From Corallincola holothuriorum (GTDB lineage: Bacteria; Pseudomonadota; Gammaproteobacteria; Enterobacterales; Neiellaceae): DNA of 64,000 nucleotides. Positions 56,507-64,000 of the stretch are shown piece after piece. The position numbers were made by a program, and so were the translations under genes. The DNA lies in contig NZ_QPID01000003.1 of NCBI RefSeq assembly GCF_003336225.1, forward strand, positions 1 through 64,000, given 5' to 3'. Below the pieces are notes generated by a model. The model worked only from the letters and a program-made list of their open reading frames with translations, searched no databases and was not told the origin of the DNA. Within the stretch, counting starts at the first letter, position 1. Every line of letters begins with the position of its first letter.

Positions 56507-57778
56507 TTAGCCTCCGGTCACTGCAGTGCTGGCATTCTGCGTACTAAGCCCTGCCGCAGCGAGGTGAACTCGGTTGGCTTGGCTGTCTAACTGCCGTTGT
56601 ATGGCTTTGAGTTTGGCCAGTGTTTTGTTGTCGGTCATAGCGACTTGTTGTGGCGCAACGGGTGTACCTGGACGCACCCGTTGTAGACCATTGACGACGA
56701 TGGTGTCACCCGCCTTGAGGCCTGACTGAATAATCCGCAGGCCTTGCAGTTTCTCGCCGAGTATTACGGGCCGATACTGCACGGTATTGGTTTCGTCCAA
56801 GATCAGCACAAACTTGTTATTCAGATCGGTACCTATCGCCTTGTCATCGATCAGAATGCCTTGGTAGCTGGCACTGCCGGTGAGCTTGATCCGAGCGAAC
56901 AGACCAGGGGTGAACATCTGTTTGTCATTACTAAAGACGGCACGACCACGGATCGTACCTGTGCTCGGATTGACGCGATTATCAATGAAATCGATGATGC
57001 CCTCGTGGGGGTAATCGGTGTCATTAGCCAGCGCCATCATCACCGGATGCTGTACATCGCGATCGCTGGCGCGGGAGCCCTCTTGCGCCAACTTGACGTA
57101 CTTGAGATAGGTCTGTTCGTCGGCATCAAAATAGGCATACACCTTGTCGGTAGAGACCAGAGAGGTGAGGATGGTGTCCCCTGCTGTAACGTAGTTACCT
57201 TTGGTGATGTTGGCTTTGGATACGCGACCACTGATCGGGGCAGTGACTTCGGTGTAGCTGAGGTTCAGTTGCGCTAGCTCAAGTGCGGCATTGACTGAAG
57301 CCACGTTGGCATACGCCTGGGTTAATGCGGCTTGGCGCTGGTCATAGATCTCTTCCGACATGGCATGGGTTGCTGTTAGCTTTTGTGCCCGGTTATAGCT
57401 GAGGTCCGCAAGTTTTTGCTGGCTCTTTGCGACGTTAAGCTCTGCCTGCAAGCGTTTAACTTCTGCTTCAAATGGGCGGCTGTCGATATAAAAAAGCGGT
57501 TGTCCAGCCGTAACCAATGCACCTTCGGCAAATGCCACTCGCTCGATATAACCAGAGACGCGTGGGCGCAGTTGTACACTTTCTGGTGCTTCAAGGCGGC
57601 CAGTGAACTCGTCCCACTCAGTTAATCGTTGACTGATGACCGGTGCTACAGAGACCGATGGTGGCGTCATCAAAGGGGTGGGCTGGGTTTGCGGATCACT
57701 ACCGCAGGCGGCTAATAGAAGAAGAGTACCTCCCGCCAGCACCCATTTTTTGAATCTAGATAGGTTGAAATCGAACAT
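56507..57778 (-). CDS. RND efflux membrane-fusion lipoprotein (MexE-like)
   Basis: A 423-residue periplasmic adaptor with a lipobox (LLLAACGS) and the HlyD/AcrA fold. It has a lipoyl half (VQLRPRVSGYIERVAFAEG), a coiled-coil hairpin (about residues 100-160, rich in Ala, Gln and Leu), the second lipoyl half (LSYTEVTAPISGRVSKANI), and beta-barrel (YAYFDADEQTYLKY). It links the RND pump to an outer-membrane channel; none is encoded in this window. GGAGGG precedes ATG 57778. It sits 1 base before the RND gene in one operon. Confidence 0.92.
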   Translation of the reverse strand: MFDFNLSRFKKWVLAGGTLLLLAACGSDPQTQPTPLMTPPSVSVAPVISQRLTEWDEFTGRLEAPESVQLRPRVSGYIERVAFAEGALVTAGQPLFYIDSRPFEAEVKRLQAELNVAKSQQKLADLSYNRAQKLTATHAMSEEIYDQRQAALTQAYANVASVNAALELAQLNLSYTEVTAPISGRVSKANITKGNYVTAGDTILTSLVSTDKVYAYFDADEQTYLKYVKLAQEGSRASDRDVQHPVMMALANDTDYPHEGIIDFIDNRVNPSTGTIRGRAVFSNDKQMFTPGLFARIKLTGSASYQGILIDDKAIGTDLNNKFVLILDETNTVQYRPVILGEKLQGLRIIQSGLKAGDTIVVNGLQRVRPGTPVAPQQVAMTDNKTLAKLKAIQRQLDSQANRVHLAAAGLSTQNASTAVTGG

Positions 57779-57845
57779 CACTTTCCCTCCAAAGCGTGGT
57801 GTGGAGAGAAGTATGATCAAGATCACCTTATAAAAATAATTATTA

Positions 57846-57879
57846 ATTCATATGTAATGCATTCACAAATGTTATGAAT
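57846..57879. promoter_or_regulatory. Putative LysR-regulator operator
   Basis: ATTCATA (57846-57852) and TATGAAT (57873-57879) form an inverted repeat between the divergent efflux operon and its LysR regulator. The position suits autoregulation and control of the pump, but the arms do not show a canonical T-N11-A core. Confidence 0.35.
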
Positions 57880-57922
57880 CTGTGATTTACTTATAACAAC
57901 TCGAAAATGGTAGGTGGATGTT

Positions 57923-58879
57923 TTGCGTAATCAGGAATTAAACCTTTTGATGGTGTTTGATGCCATCATGACTGAAGGCTCTATCACCCGAGCGGCAGAT
58001 CGCTTGGCGCTCAGTCAGCCAGCAGTTTCTAATGCCCTGTCACGTATGCGTTCTGTTTGGAAAGATGAACTGTTCGTCAAAGATGGGCGCAATATTCAGC
58101 CGACGGCGTATGCTCAGAACCTTTGGGCGCAGATCCGTGAGCCGCTGCAGCAGTTGGGAGATGCAGTCGACCAGAATGAATTTAATCCCGCGACTGCCAA
58201 GCGTACATTTCGTATTGCGGTTGCCGATGCCATCGTTGATGTGGTGTGGCGGCCGTTACGAAAAGTCATTGAACAATCTGCCCCGGGCATCAATATTCAT
58301 GCGGTGCCGTATACTATCTCGAATGCCGAATCACTGCTTCATGACGCCGATGTCGATATGCTGGTGGGGGCGCAATCCAGCACGTCCAACGTGATCCGAA
58401 CCGAGTTCCTGTTTAACCCTTGTTATGCCTGCGTGATGCGATTGGACCACCCGCTGACAAAAGTACCACTGACACTGGAACGCTTTGCCGCCGCGGACCA
58501 TCTGTTGGTGTCTCTGTCTGGCGAGATCACCGGCTACACCGATCAGGTTTTGGCGCAAAAAGGGATGAAGCGCAGAGTGGCAATGACAGTAAATCACTTT
58601 GCTACCGTGCCCGCCTTGTTGAAAGAAACAGATTTGATCACAGTGATCCCGTCTTCTACCGTTGAGCAGGCCATTTTTAATGGTGAACTGGCGGTGATGG
58701 AGCCACCGATCGACATAGCCCCAACATCTGTTGGCAGTGCCTGGCATAAACGGCAGGAAAACGACAAGGGCCTGTGCTGGTTGCGCGGCCATGTAAACCG
58801 TATTATCAAAGAGCATTACGATCGGCATATGAGTGAACTGAAAGCGCGGATCTGCCCGCAGTGCAAAGACGCTAGCTAG
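57923..58879 (+). CDS. LysR-family regulator, divergent from efflux operon
   Basis: A 318-residue transcription factor with an N-terminal helix-turn-helix (LNLLMVFDAIMTEGSITRAADRLALSQPAVSNALSRMR, read as two neighbouring parts) and a C-terminal effector domain. The N-terminal region resembles the NodD/MexT subgroup, and MexT controls mexEF in Pseudomonas, so it likely controls the divergent pump. TTG 57923 is chosen because AGGTGG lies 5 bases upstream and the protein then begins MRNQELNLLMV as relatives do; GTG 57914 is the alternative. The C terminus carries a CPQC pair. Confidence 0.87.
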   Translation: MRNQELNLLMVFDAIMTEGSITRAADRLALSQPAVSNALSRMRSVWKDELFVKDGRNIQPTAYAQNLWAQIREPLQQLGDAVDQNEFNPATAKRTFRIAVADAIVDVVWRPLRKVIEQSAPGINIHAVPYTISNAESLLHDADVDMLVGAQSSTSNVIRTEFLFNPCYACVMRLDHPLTKVPLTLERFAAADHLLVSLSGEITGYTDQVLAQKGMKRRVAMTVNHFATVPALLKETDLITVIPSSTVEQAIFNGELAVMEPPIDIAPTSVGSAWHKRQENDKGLCWLRGHVNRIIKEHYDRHMSELKARICPQCKDAS

Positions 58880-58916
58880 GTCAATTAGCCGTTCAAATTG
58901 CGTGAAAGGAGTAATG

Positions 58917-59381
58917 ATGAAAAAGCAGCAGGGATGGATCCATATGCCAGTGCCGCTGGCGATACTGGTCGCGGTGTTGATGGCACTTAGCTGCGCCTGT
59001 TTTGATATGAGCTCCCTGGTGACGCGCACGTCCTTCTGGTTGGGGTTCGCCTTATGTCTGCTGGCCGCGAGCATTTGCGTTGCCGCAGTCATCAGCTTCC
59101 GCCGCGCTAAAACCACCGTTGACCCTAGATTTCCGGAGCAAAGCAACCAGCTGGTGGTGGCAGGTGTTTTTAATTACAGCCGTAATCCGATGTACGTTGG
59201 ATTTGTTATCGCCCTGTTTGCTTGGGTGCTGATTTTGGGCAACCCATGGACTCTGCTTTGGGTTGTCGCCTACTGGCTATTTATGGACAGATACCAGATC
59301 CGCCACGAAGAGCAGGCGTTAGAGAAGAAATTTGGTGAGAGTTACCAAGAATACTGTCAGCGGGTCAGGCGTTGGGTTTAG
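58917..59381 (+). CDS. Isoprenylcysteine methyltransferase-like membrane protein
   Basis: A 154-residue protein with about four helices and the ICMT/PEMT signature: FNYSRNPMYVGFVIALFAW, then HEEQALEKKFGESYQEYCQR. Such proteins are small membrane methyltransferases or relatives of unknown substrate. ATG 58917 has GGAG 5 bases upstream; an ATG one codon earlier is too close. Confidence 0.83.
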   Translation: MKKQQGWIHMPVPLAILVAVLMALSCACFDMSSLVTRTSFWLGFALCLLAASICVAAVISFRRAKTTVDPRFPEQSNQLVVAGVFNYSRNPMYVGFVIALFAWVLILGNPWTLLWVVAYWLFMDRYQIRHEEQALEKKFGESYQEYCQRVRRWV

Positions 59382-59404
59382 GGCTGTAGAAAAATCTCTC
59401 ACCT

Positions 59405-59430
59405 AAGCCCTCTCACTTAGGAGAGGGCTT
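59405..59430 (+). terminator. Hairpin after the methyltransferase gene
   Basis: The perfect 10-bp stem AAGCCCTCTC / GAGAGGGCTT lies 24 bases after the stop. No T run follows, so termination may be weak. Confidence 0.45.
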
Positions 59431-59445
59431 AAATCAGATAGAAGA

Positions 59446-59488
59446 AAGAAAAAGATCGGTAAACTGGGGAGTGACAGTTTGCCGATCT
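59446..59488 (-). terminator. Terminator of the amylase-family gene
   Basis: AGATCGGTAAACT (59453-59465) pairs with AGTTTGCCGATCT (59476-59488) with one wobble. On the minus strand a T-rich run follows. Confidence 0.8.
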
Positions 59489-59499
59489 TCACCTTGCCG

Positions 59500-61152
59500 C
59501 TAATTATTCAGTAACCAAAACTCTCCTGTCAGTGCGGCGACCGGGATATTCACATTGCCATTCACTGCCACTGTTTCTCCTGTCAGCAGGTTGGTCAGTG
59601 AGGCGGCGTTCGCTAACTGAGTAGCATCAACCGTCCATGCACTGTCTGTACTCGTGGTATTTAACAGGTACAGGATCCGCTCACTGTCGGCCACTTTCAG
59701 GTCGGCATATAAACCTGTGCTGTCGTCAGCCAGTAGGGCGATGCGTTGGCCGTTGTAGAGGGCAGGGTGTTGGTCGCGAAGCTGCATCAGTTCGGTAATG
59801 TATTGGCGCAATGCGATCTGTTCTGCCGACGCTTGAAAGAGGGTGCGATCGTCACCGTGGGGCAGGCCTTCAATCTTGCCGCTGGAGCGTGCCACATGGT
59901 CATCGCACATCATGGTAATGCCGTTACACGGGCTGTTACGTTGGTCAAAATTCTCCACATCATCGCCAATTTCATCGCCGTAGTACAAGGTAATGGGGCC
60001 GGTGTAGGCGGCGACAAAACTGTAGATAGCACGGTGCCTGGACCAGTACTCTTGCGCGGGGAAGCCTCCGCGCTGGATTAAATCGCCAAGCCGCACCAGA
60101 TCATGGTTTGAGACAAACAGGTTAGGGTGGGCATGACTGGGGTTGTCTTGGTTGAGTTGCCAGCCCAGCTGTAGCTGGCTGGGCAGCGGATCACCTGCGC
60201 CGTTTTCTTCGACGGCTAAGGTTTTAACCACTTGATAGCGCATGGCAAAGTCAAAGGCGGAGCAGATACCCGGTTGTTCTGGTTCCCCATAGCCCAGATC
60301 CCTGACGAATTGGCCGCTGCCATCAAAGATCTCGGCCACCATGTAGCCTAGTGGATTGACGGTATCGCCATCCATTTGATACTCGACGGACTGGCTTGTT
60401 TGCTCGACCAGTTGGCGTATTTCGCCCCAAGCGCCGACGGGGACTTCGTTAGCCACGTCTAGACGCCAGCCATCAATTTTTAGTTCTTCAATCCAGTAAC
60501 TCGCCACTTCTTTGACGAAGTCGAGATCGGTTGGAAACACACTTCGCTGTGTGCTAGCTAGGCCGTTGTAACTTTGGCCTTGTCCCGACAGGGTTAAGCC
60601 GCTGGGCGAGGCGTAGCCAGGAGCGTTGGTTTTATGATGGCCAAACACAGCATCAAAGAACACATAGATGCCACGGGCGTGGGCTTCGTCAACCAGGTTA
60701 CGGGCATCTTCTAAATCGCCAAAATTGGGGTCGATGGCGAAATAGTTAGTGGCGAAATAGCCGGTCGCATCAAGTCGGGTGACAGAGTCGTCTTGGTTGG
60801 ACAGTGGAATGGATTCAAATATGGGGGTTAGCCAGATCGCATTCATTCCCAAGGATTGAATGTAATCCAGTGAGTCGATAATGCCCTGAATGTCGCCTTC
60901 GTGCGGGCTGGGGCCGTAACCGATGCCGTAACCTAGGTTGGTATTACCATCGATAAACGCTTCCGTCATCACCTGATAGATACGCAGGCGGTTGGCCTGT
61001 TCGTAAAGGTCTGCATCGCACGGATAGGCTTGGTAAGTAGGCGCCGGTGGCGTGGTGGTGCCGCCTCCGGCTGTTGAGCCACTGCTACTGCCGCCGCAGG
61101 CGGATAGCAGCGTGCTGATTAACAGGATGCCACCTATGTTCGCTTTGTTCAT
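59500..61152 (-). CDS. GH13 alpha-amylase-family lipoprotein
   Basis: A 550-residue enzyme anchored by a lipobox (LLSACGGS) with a Gly/Ser/Thr linker. The GH13 regions are all visible: DAVFGHH (region I), GWRLDVANEV with nucleophile Asp near 231 (region II), VAEIFDGS with acid Glu near 273 (region III), and FVSNHDLVRLG with Asp near 347 (region IV). A C-terminal beta domain follows. It probably acts on maltodextrins in the periplasm or at the surface. ATG 61152 is preferred (AGGGA upstream); a GTG two codons earlier is open. Confidence 0.9.
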   Translation of the reverse strand: MNKANIGGILLISTLLSACGGSSSGSTAGGGTTTPPAPTYQAYPCDADLYEQANRLRIYQVMTEAFIDGNTNLGYGIGYGPSPHEGDIQGIIDSLDYIQSLGMNAIWLTPIFESIPLSNQDDSVTRLDATGYFATNYFAIDPNFGDLEDARNLVDEAHARGIYVFFDAVFGHHKTNAPGYASPSGLTLSGQGQSYNGLASTQRSVFPTDLDFVKEVASYWIEELKIDGWRLDVANEVPVGAWGEIRQLVEQTSQSVEYQMDGDTVNPLGYMVAEIFDGSGQFVRDLGYGEPEQPGICSAFDFAMRYQVVKTLAVEENGAGDPLPSQLQLGWQLNQDNPSHAHPNLFVSNHDLVRLGDLIQRGGFPAQEYWSRHRAIYSFVAAYTGPITLYYGDEIGDDVENFDQRNSPCNGITMMCDDHVARSSGKIEGLPHGDDRTLFQASAEQIALRQYITELMQLRDQHPALYNGQRIALLADDSTGLYADLKVADSERILYLLNTTSTDSAWTVDATQLANAASLTNLLTGETVAVNGNVNIPVAALTGEFWLLNN

Positions 61153-61211
61153 CTCCACTTCCCTAGGTCATTTGCTTATTGAGCGGATTTGCTCTTTAAG
61201 ATAATGACTAA

Positions 61212-61258
61212 GGATTTAACCACTTTAAGGTAGTGGCTAAATCCACCCTAGGGGTGGA
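61212..61258 (-). terminator. Paired hairpins between RND and amylase-family genes
   Basis: GGATTTA-ACCACT with AGTGGC-TAAATCC (61212-61244, one mismatch), then TCCACCC / GGGTGGA (about 61242-61258). The two can compete. They lie in the 114 bases between two minus-strand genes. No strong T run, so terminator or leader structure is unresolved. Confidence 0.4.
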
Positions 61259-61266
61259 ATTTCAAC

Positions 61267-64000
61267 CTACTCGGTTGAGTTGGCTGCGGGTTTGTTTTTC
61301 ACTTTCTCGCGCATGCTTTGCATGATGACGTAGAACGCCGGTACCAGCAGGGTGCCGACAATGGTGGCCATTAACATGCCGCCCATGACGGCGTTACCCA
61401 GTGAACGTCGACTGGCTGCACCTGCACCCGTCGCGACGACCAGTGGCAGTATGCCTAAGACAAAAGAGAACGCGGTCATTAACACGGCTCTGAATCTGAG
61501 CCGGGCTGCGGTTTCTGCGGCTTCAAGAATGGATTTGCCTTCCTCGCGGAGTTGCTTGGCAAACTCCACCACGAGAATGGCGTTTTTACTCGCCAAACCG
61601 ATCAATAGTACTAAGCCAATTTGGGTGTAGAGGTTTATCTCGCCGCCCAACGCCAGCACCATCGCGAATGCACCAAACACCGCAATTGGTACTGCCAACA
61701 TAACTGCCACCGGAATGGTCCAGCTCTCATACTGCGCCACCAAAAATAGGTAGGTGAATAACAGTGCCAGCGTGAAGATCAGGGGGGCCAGACTACCGGC
61801 TTTGATCTCTTGATAGGTTTGCCCGCTCCAGCTGGTGGTGTAGCCAGCGGGCAGGGTTTGCGCAACCTCTTGAATCGCTTTGATCACGTCGCCACTGGCT
61901 ACCCCTGGCATGGGGAAGGCGTTGATCTTGGTGGCGCTGTACAGGTTGAATTGCTGGACATATTCCGGTCCCAGAATCGGGCTGGTGGTGATTAAAGTAC
62001 TCAATGGCACCATTTCGCCGCTTTGGGTGCGCACATAAAACCGGATCAAATCGGATTCTTCATCGCGATATTCGGTTTCTGCCTGCATCATCACCCGGAA
62101 TACTTTGCCGTAAAGATTAAAGTCGTTGACGTAGGAGGAGCCCAACATGGTTTGCAGGGTTGAAAATATCTCGGTCAGCGAGATCCCCTGTACTTTGGCT
62201 TTTGGCCTGTCTACATCGACAAACAACTGTGGCACATCGGCACGGAAGTTACTGAAAGCGCCAGCGATTTCTGGACGCTCATTGGCATTTAAAATCATGC
62301 CGCCCATGGTGGCTGCTATCTCTTCTGTTGGGCGCCCTTGGGTGTCTTGTAGAAAGAACTCAACGCCACCAACATTACCTACGCCGGGCAGGGGAGGTAA
62401 TGAGAAGGCAAAGGCTCTGGCTTGTGGAAAGGTTGCTAGCTTGCCTTGCACTTTGCGTACGATGGCCGCCTCCGTGAGAGCGGGATCTTCACGTTCATCC
62501 CAGTCAGCCAATGTCACAATCAACAGCCCAGCATTGGACGATACCGCTTGGGATACAATGCTGTAGCCACTCACTGATATCACCTTTTCGACCCCGGGTT
62601 CCTCTTTTACTGCCGCGATCATCTGCTCAACCACCACTTTGCTGCGATTCAGCGAGGAGCCATCAGGTAACTGGATATCCACAAAGAATGCTTTTTTGTC
62701 CTCGGTGGGAACAAAGCTGGTGGGCAGGACTTGGCTTAAACCGCCGATACTGGCGATGATCACGAGGTAGACCACGCCGACCAATAGCGACTTGCGCACC
62801 AACGAGGCGACCCAACCGCTGTAGCCACTGGTAAGGCGATTAAACTGTTTGTTGAACCAGGCGTGAAAGCCTTTGTCATGCTGCTTTGGTGCTTTCAACA
62901 TCACGGCGCACAATGCTGGACTCAGGGACAGTGCGTTCACCGATGAGATAAGTACCGCAATGCAGATGGTCACGGAGAACTGTGCATACATTTTGCCGGT
63001 GATCCCAGGCATTACAGCGGTGGGGGCGAACACTGCCAACAGTACCAAGGTGGTGGCGATCACCGGACCGGTGACCTGCTTCATCGATTCAATGGTGGCA
63101 TCCCGCGCTGACATCCCTTGTTCTTCCATTAAGCGGGTGACGTTTTCCACCACGATGATGGCGTCGTCCACCACGATGCCGATGGCAAGGATTAATGCGA
63201 ACAGTGTCACTGTGTTGATGGTCATGCCCGTTGCCAACAGAAAAGCAAAGGTGCCAATTAAGGAGACCGGAATCGCAATTGCCGGGATCAAGGTTTGTCT
63301 GATGTTTTGTAGAAACAGATAGACCACCAACACCACCAAACCAAGGGCTTGCAGCAGGGTGACGATCATCTCTTCAATGGATACCTCAACAAAACTGGTG
63401 GTGTCATAGTAAACGCCCCAGTCTAGCCCTTCCGGAAAGTTCTGCTTTAGCCTGGCCATTTCGGCACGAACACCTTTCGCCACCTCTAGGGCATTAGCAT
63501 CGGATGCTTGGTTAATAAAGATCAACGAAGAGGGGCGGCCGTCGAGCAGTGCTTCTGCGTCGTAGCTTTGTGCGCCTAACTCGATCCGGGCGATATCTTT
63601 GAGCCTGACGCTGCTGCCATCTTCATTGGCGCGCAGCACGATCTCTCGAAACTCTTCGACATCGGTGAGGCGGCCTTTGGCTTGCAACGTATATTGAAAT
63701 TTCTGATCGCCACTGGCGGGTGGTGCGCCAATGCGTCCTGCCGGTACCTGAACATTTTGTTCTTGCAAAGATTCCCGCACATCATTGACGGTAATGGCTA
63801 AGCCCGCCATGCGGTCTGGGTTGAGCCAGATGCGAATGGCGTAATCCATCGAACCAATGATGTCGGCCTTAGACACGCCAGGAACCCGAGCTAAGTTGTC
63901 CTTAACATTGATCGCCATGTAGTTGTTGATAAACAGGTTGTCATAGCGATCATCCGGCGAGAACAGGCTGACAGCCATCAGCAGGTTAGGACTTTGCTTC
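61267..64000 (-). CDS. RND efflux pump, AcrB/HAE1 family (N terminus outside window)
   Basis: The C-terminal ~910 residues of a hydrophobe/amphiphile exporter; the frame is open to the window edge ([13 protein letters not shown]), so about 130 N-terminal residues are missing. Family motifs: [40 protein letters not shown], and [20 protein letters not shown]. The centre has two large periplasmic loops. It is an inner-membrane proton-driven pump. Its frame is intact, unlike the second RND gene 5 kb away. A fusion-protein gene may lie beyond the window. Confidence 0.93.
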   Translation of the reverse strand, partial: KQSPNLLMAVSLFSPDDRYDNLFINNYMAINVKDNLARVPGVSKADIIGSMDYAIRIWLNPDRMAGLAITVNDVRESLQEQNVQVPAGRIGAPPASGDQKFQYTLQAKGRLTDVEEFREIVLRANEDGSSVRLKDIARIELGAQSYDAEALLDGRPSSLIFINQASDANALEVAKGVRAEMARLKQNFPEGLDWGVYYDTTSFVEVSIEEMIVTLLQALGLVVLVVYLFLQNIRQTLIPAIAIPVSLIGTFAFLLATGMTINTVTLFALILAIGIVVDDAIIVVENVTRLMEEQGMSARDATIESMKQVTGPVIATTLVLLAVFAPTAVMPGITGKMYAQFSVTICIAVLISSVNALSLSPALCAVMLKAPKQHDKGFHAWFNKQFNRLTSGYSGWVASLVRKSLLVGVVYLVIIASIGGLSQVLPTSFVPTEDKKAFFVDIQLPDGSSLNRSKVVVEQMIAAVKEEPGVEKVISVSGYSIVSQAVSSNAGLLIVTLADWDEREDPALTEAAIVRKVQGKLATFPQARAFAFSLPPLPGVGNVGGVEFFLQDTQGRPTEEIAATMGGMILNANERPEIAGAFSNFRADVPQLFVDVDRPKAKVQGISLTEIFSTLQTMLGSSYVNDFNLYGKVFRVMMQAETEYRDEESDLIRFYVRTQSGEMVPLSTLITTSPILGPEYVQQFNLYSATKINAFPMPGVASGDVIKAIQEVAQTLPAGYTTSWSGQTYQEIKAGSLAPLIFTLALLFTYLFLVAQYESWTIPVAVMLAVPIAVFGAFAMVLALGGEINLYTQIGLVLLIGLASKNAILVVEFAKQLREEGKSILEAAETAARLRFRAVLMTAFSFVLGILPLVVATGAGAASRRSLGNAVMGGMLMATIVGTLLVPAFYVIMQSMREKVKNKPAANSTE

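Noticed and set aside
56744-57277. 177-codon plus-strand frame
   Set aside because: It is antisense to the efflux fusion-protein gene and lacks recognisable protein features.
58331-59146. 271-codon minus-strand frame
   Set aside because: It is antisense to the LysR regulator and the methyltransferase gene, both well supported; no family features or ribosome binding site.

Overview
The window looks like about 64 kb of chromosome from a marine-type gammaproteobacterium, probably near the Alteromonadales. This is judged from protein families (NhaD, PrlC, Gor, YegS-like kinase, TPP-controlled thiC operon, PEP-CTERM proteins, multihaem cytochromes) and not from a database match. It is mostly ordinary chromosomal housekeeping and accessory genes. 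I see no prophage, insertion sequence, CRISPR array or tRNA. It opens with the 3' end of a 23S rRNA gene, a 5S rRNA gene and a run of terminators.

Region by region. 0.6-5.6 kb: a TPR protein, a PEP-CTERM surface protein with a sigma-54 promoter, and NhaD, followed by two tiny possible membrane-protein genes. 6-9 kb: periplasmic thiol peroxidase, then a NapC-type tetrahaem quinol dehydrogenase and an octahaem hydroxylamine-oxidoreductase-family cytochrome. 9-15 kb: the SOS mutagenesis cassette imuA-imuB-dnaE2 behind a LexA box set in a long inverted repeat. 15.5-21.5 kb: TPP riboswitch and thiC-thiDE-thiS-thiG-thiH, with a ThiF/MoeB-type adenylyltransferase 2.4 kb further on. 21.6-36 kb: small units including nsrR, a YegS-like lipid kinase, glutathione peroxidase, a PilZ protein, MscS, a GH1 beta-glucosidase, a DMT transporter, ytfJ, and a yjgN/M48 peptidase pair. 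36-42.4 kb: gor and prlC diverge, prlC with a heat-shock-type promoter, then a tyrosine phosphatase, a NADAR-family protein and a second PEP-CTERM gene with a sigma-54 promoter. 43-52 kb: a TonB-dependent receptor, two spondin-domain proteins, a two-component system, a CHAD protein and an OsmC protein. 52-64 kb: a PEP-CTERM gene broken by one amber codon, a MexEF-like efflux operon with a frameshifted RND gene and a divergent LysR regulator, a lipid-anchored GH13 amylase-family enzyme, and the start-truncated end of a second RND pump.

The most interesting signal links two places 38 kb apart. The two intact PEP-CTERM genes each carry a -24/-12 (sigma-54) promoter, and exactly 63 bases upstream of it a shared 16-base element (14 of 16 identical) with partial dyad symmetry. 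This looks like the binding site of a sigma-54 activator that drives a PEP-CTERM regulon, plausibly PrsR. The broken PEP-CTERM gene lacks this arrangement.

Limits: everything here was read by eye. Family names rest on recognised motifs, and start sites were chosen from ribosome binding sites. The two frameshifts and the amber codon could be sequencing errors.
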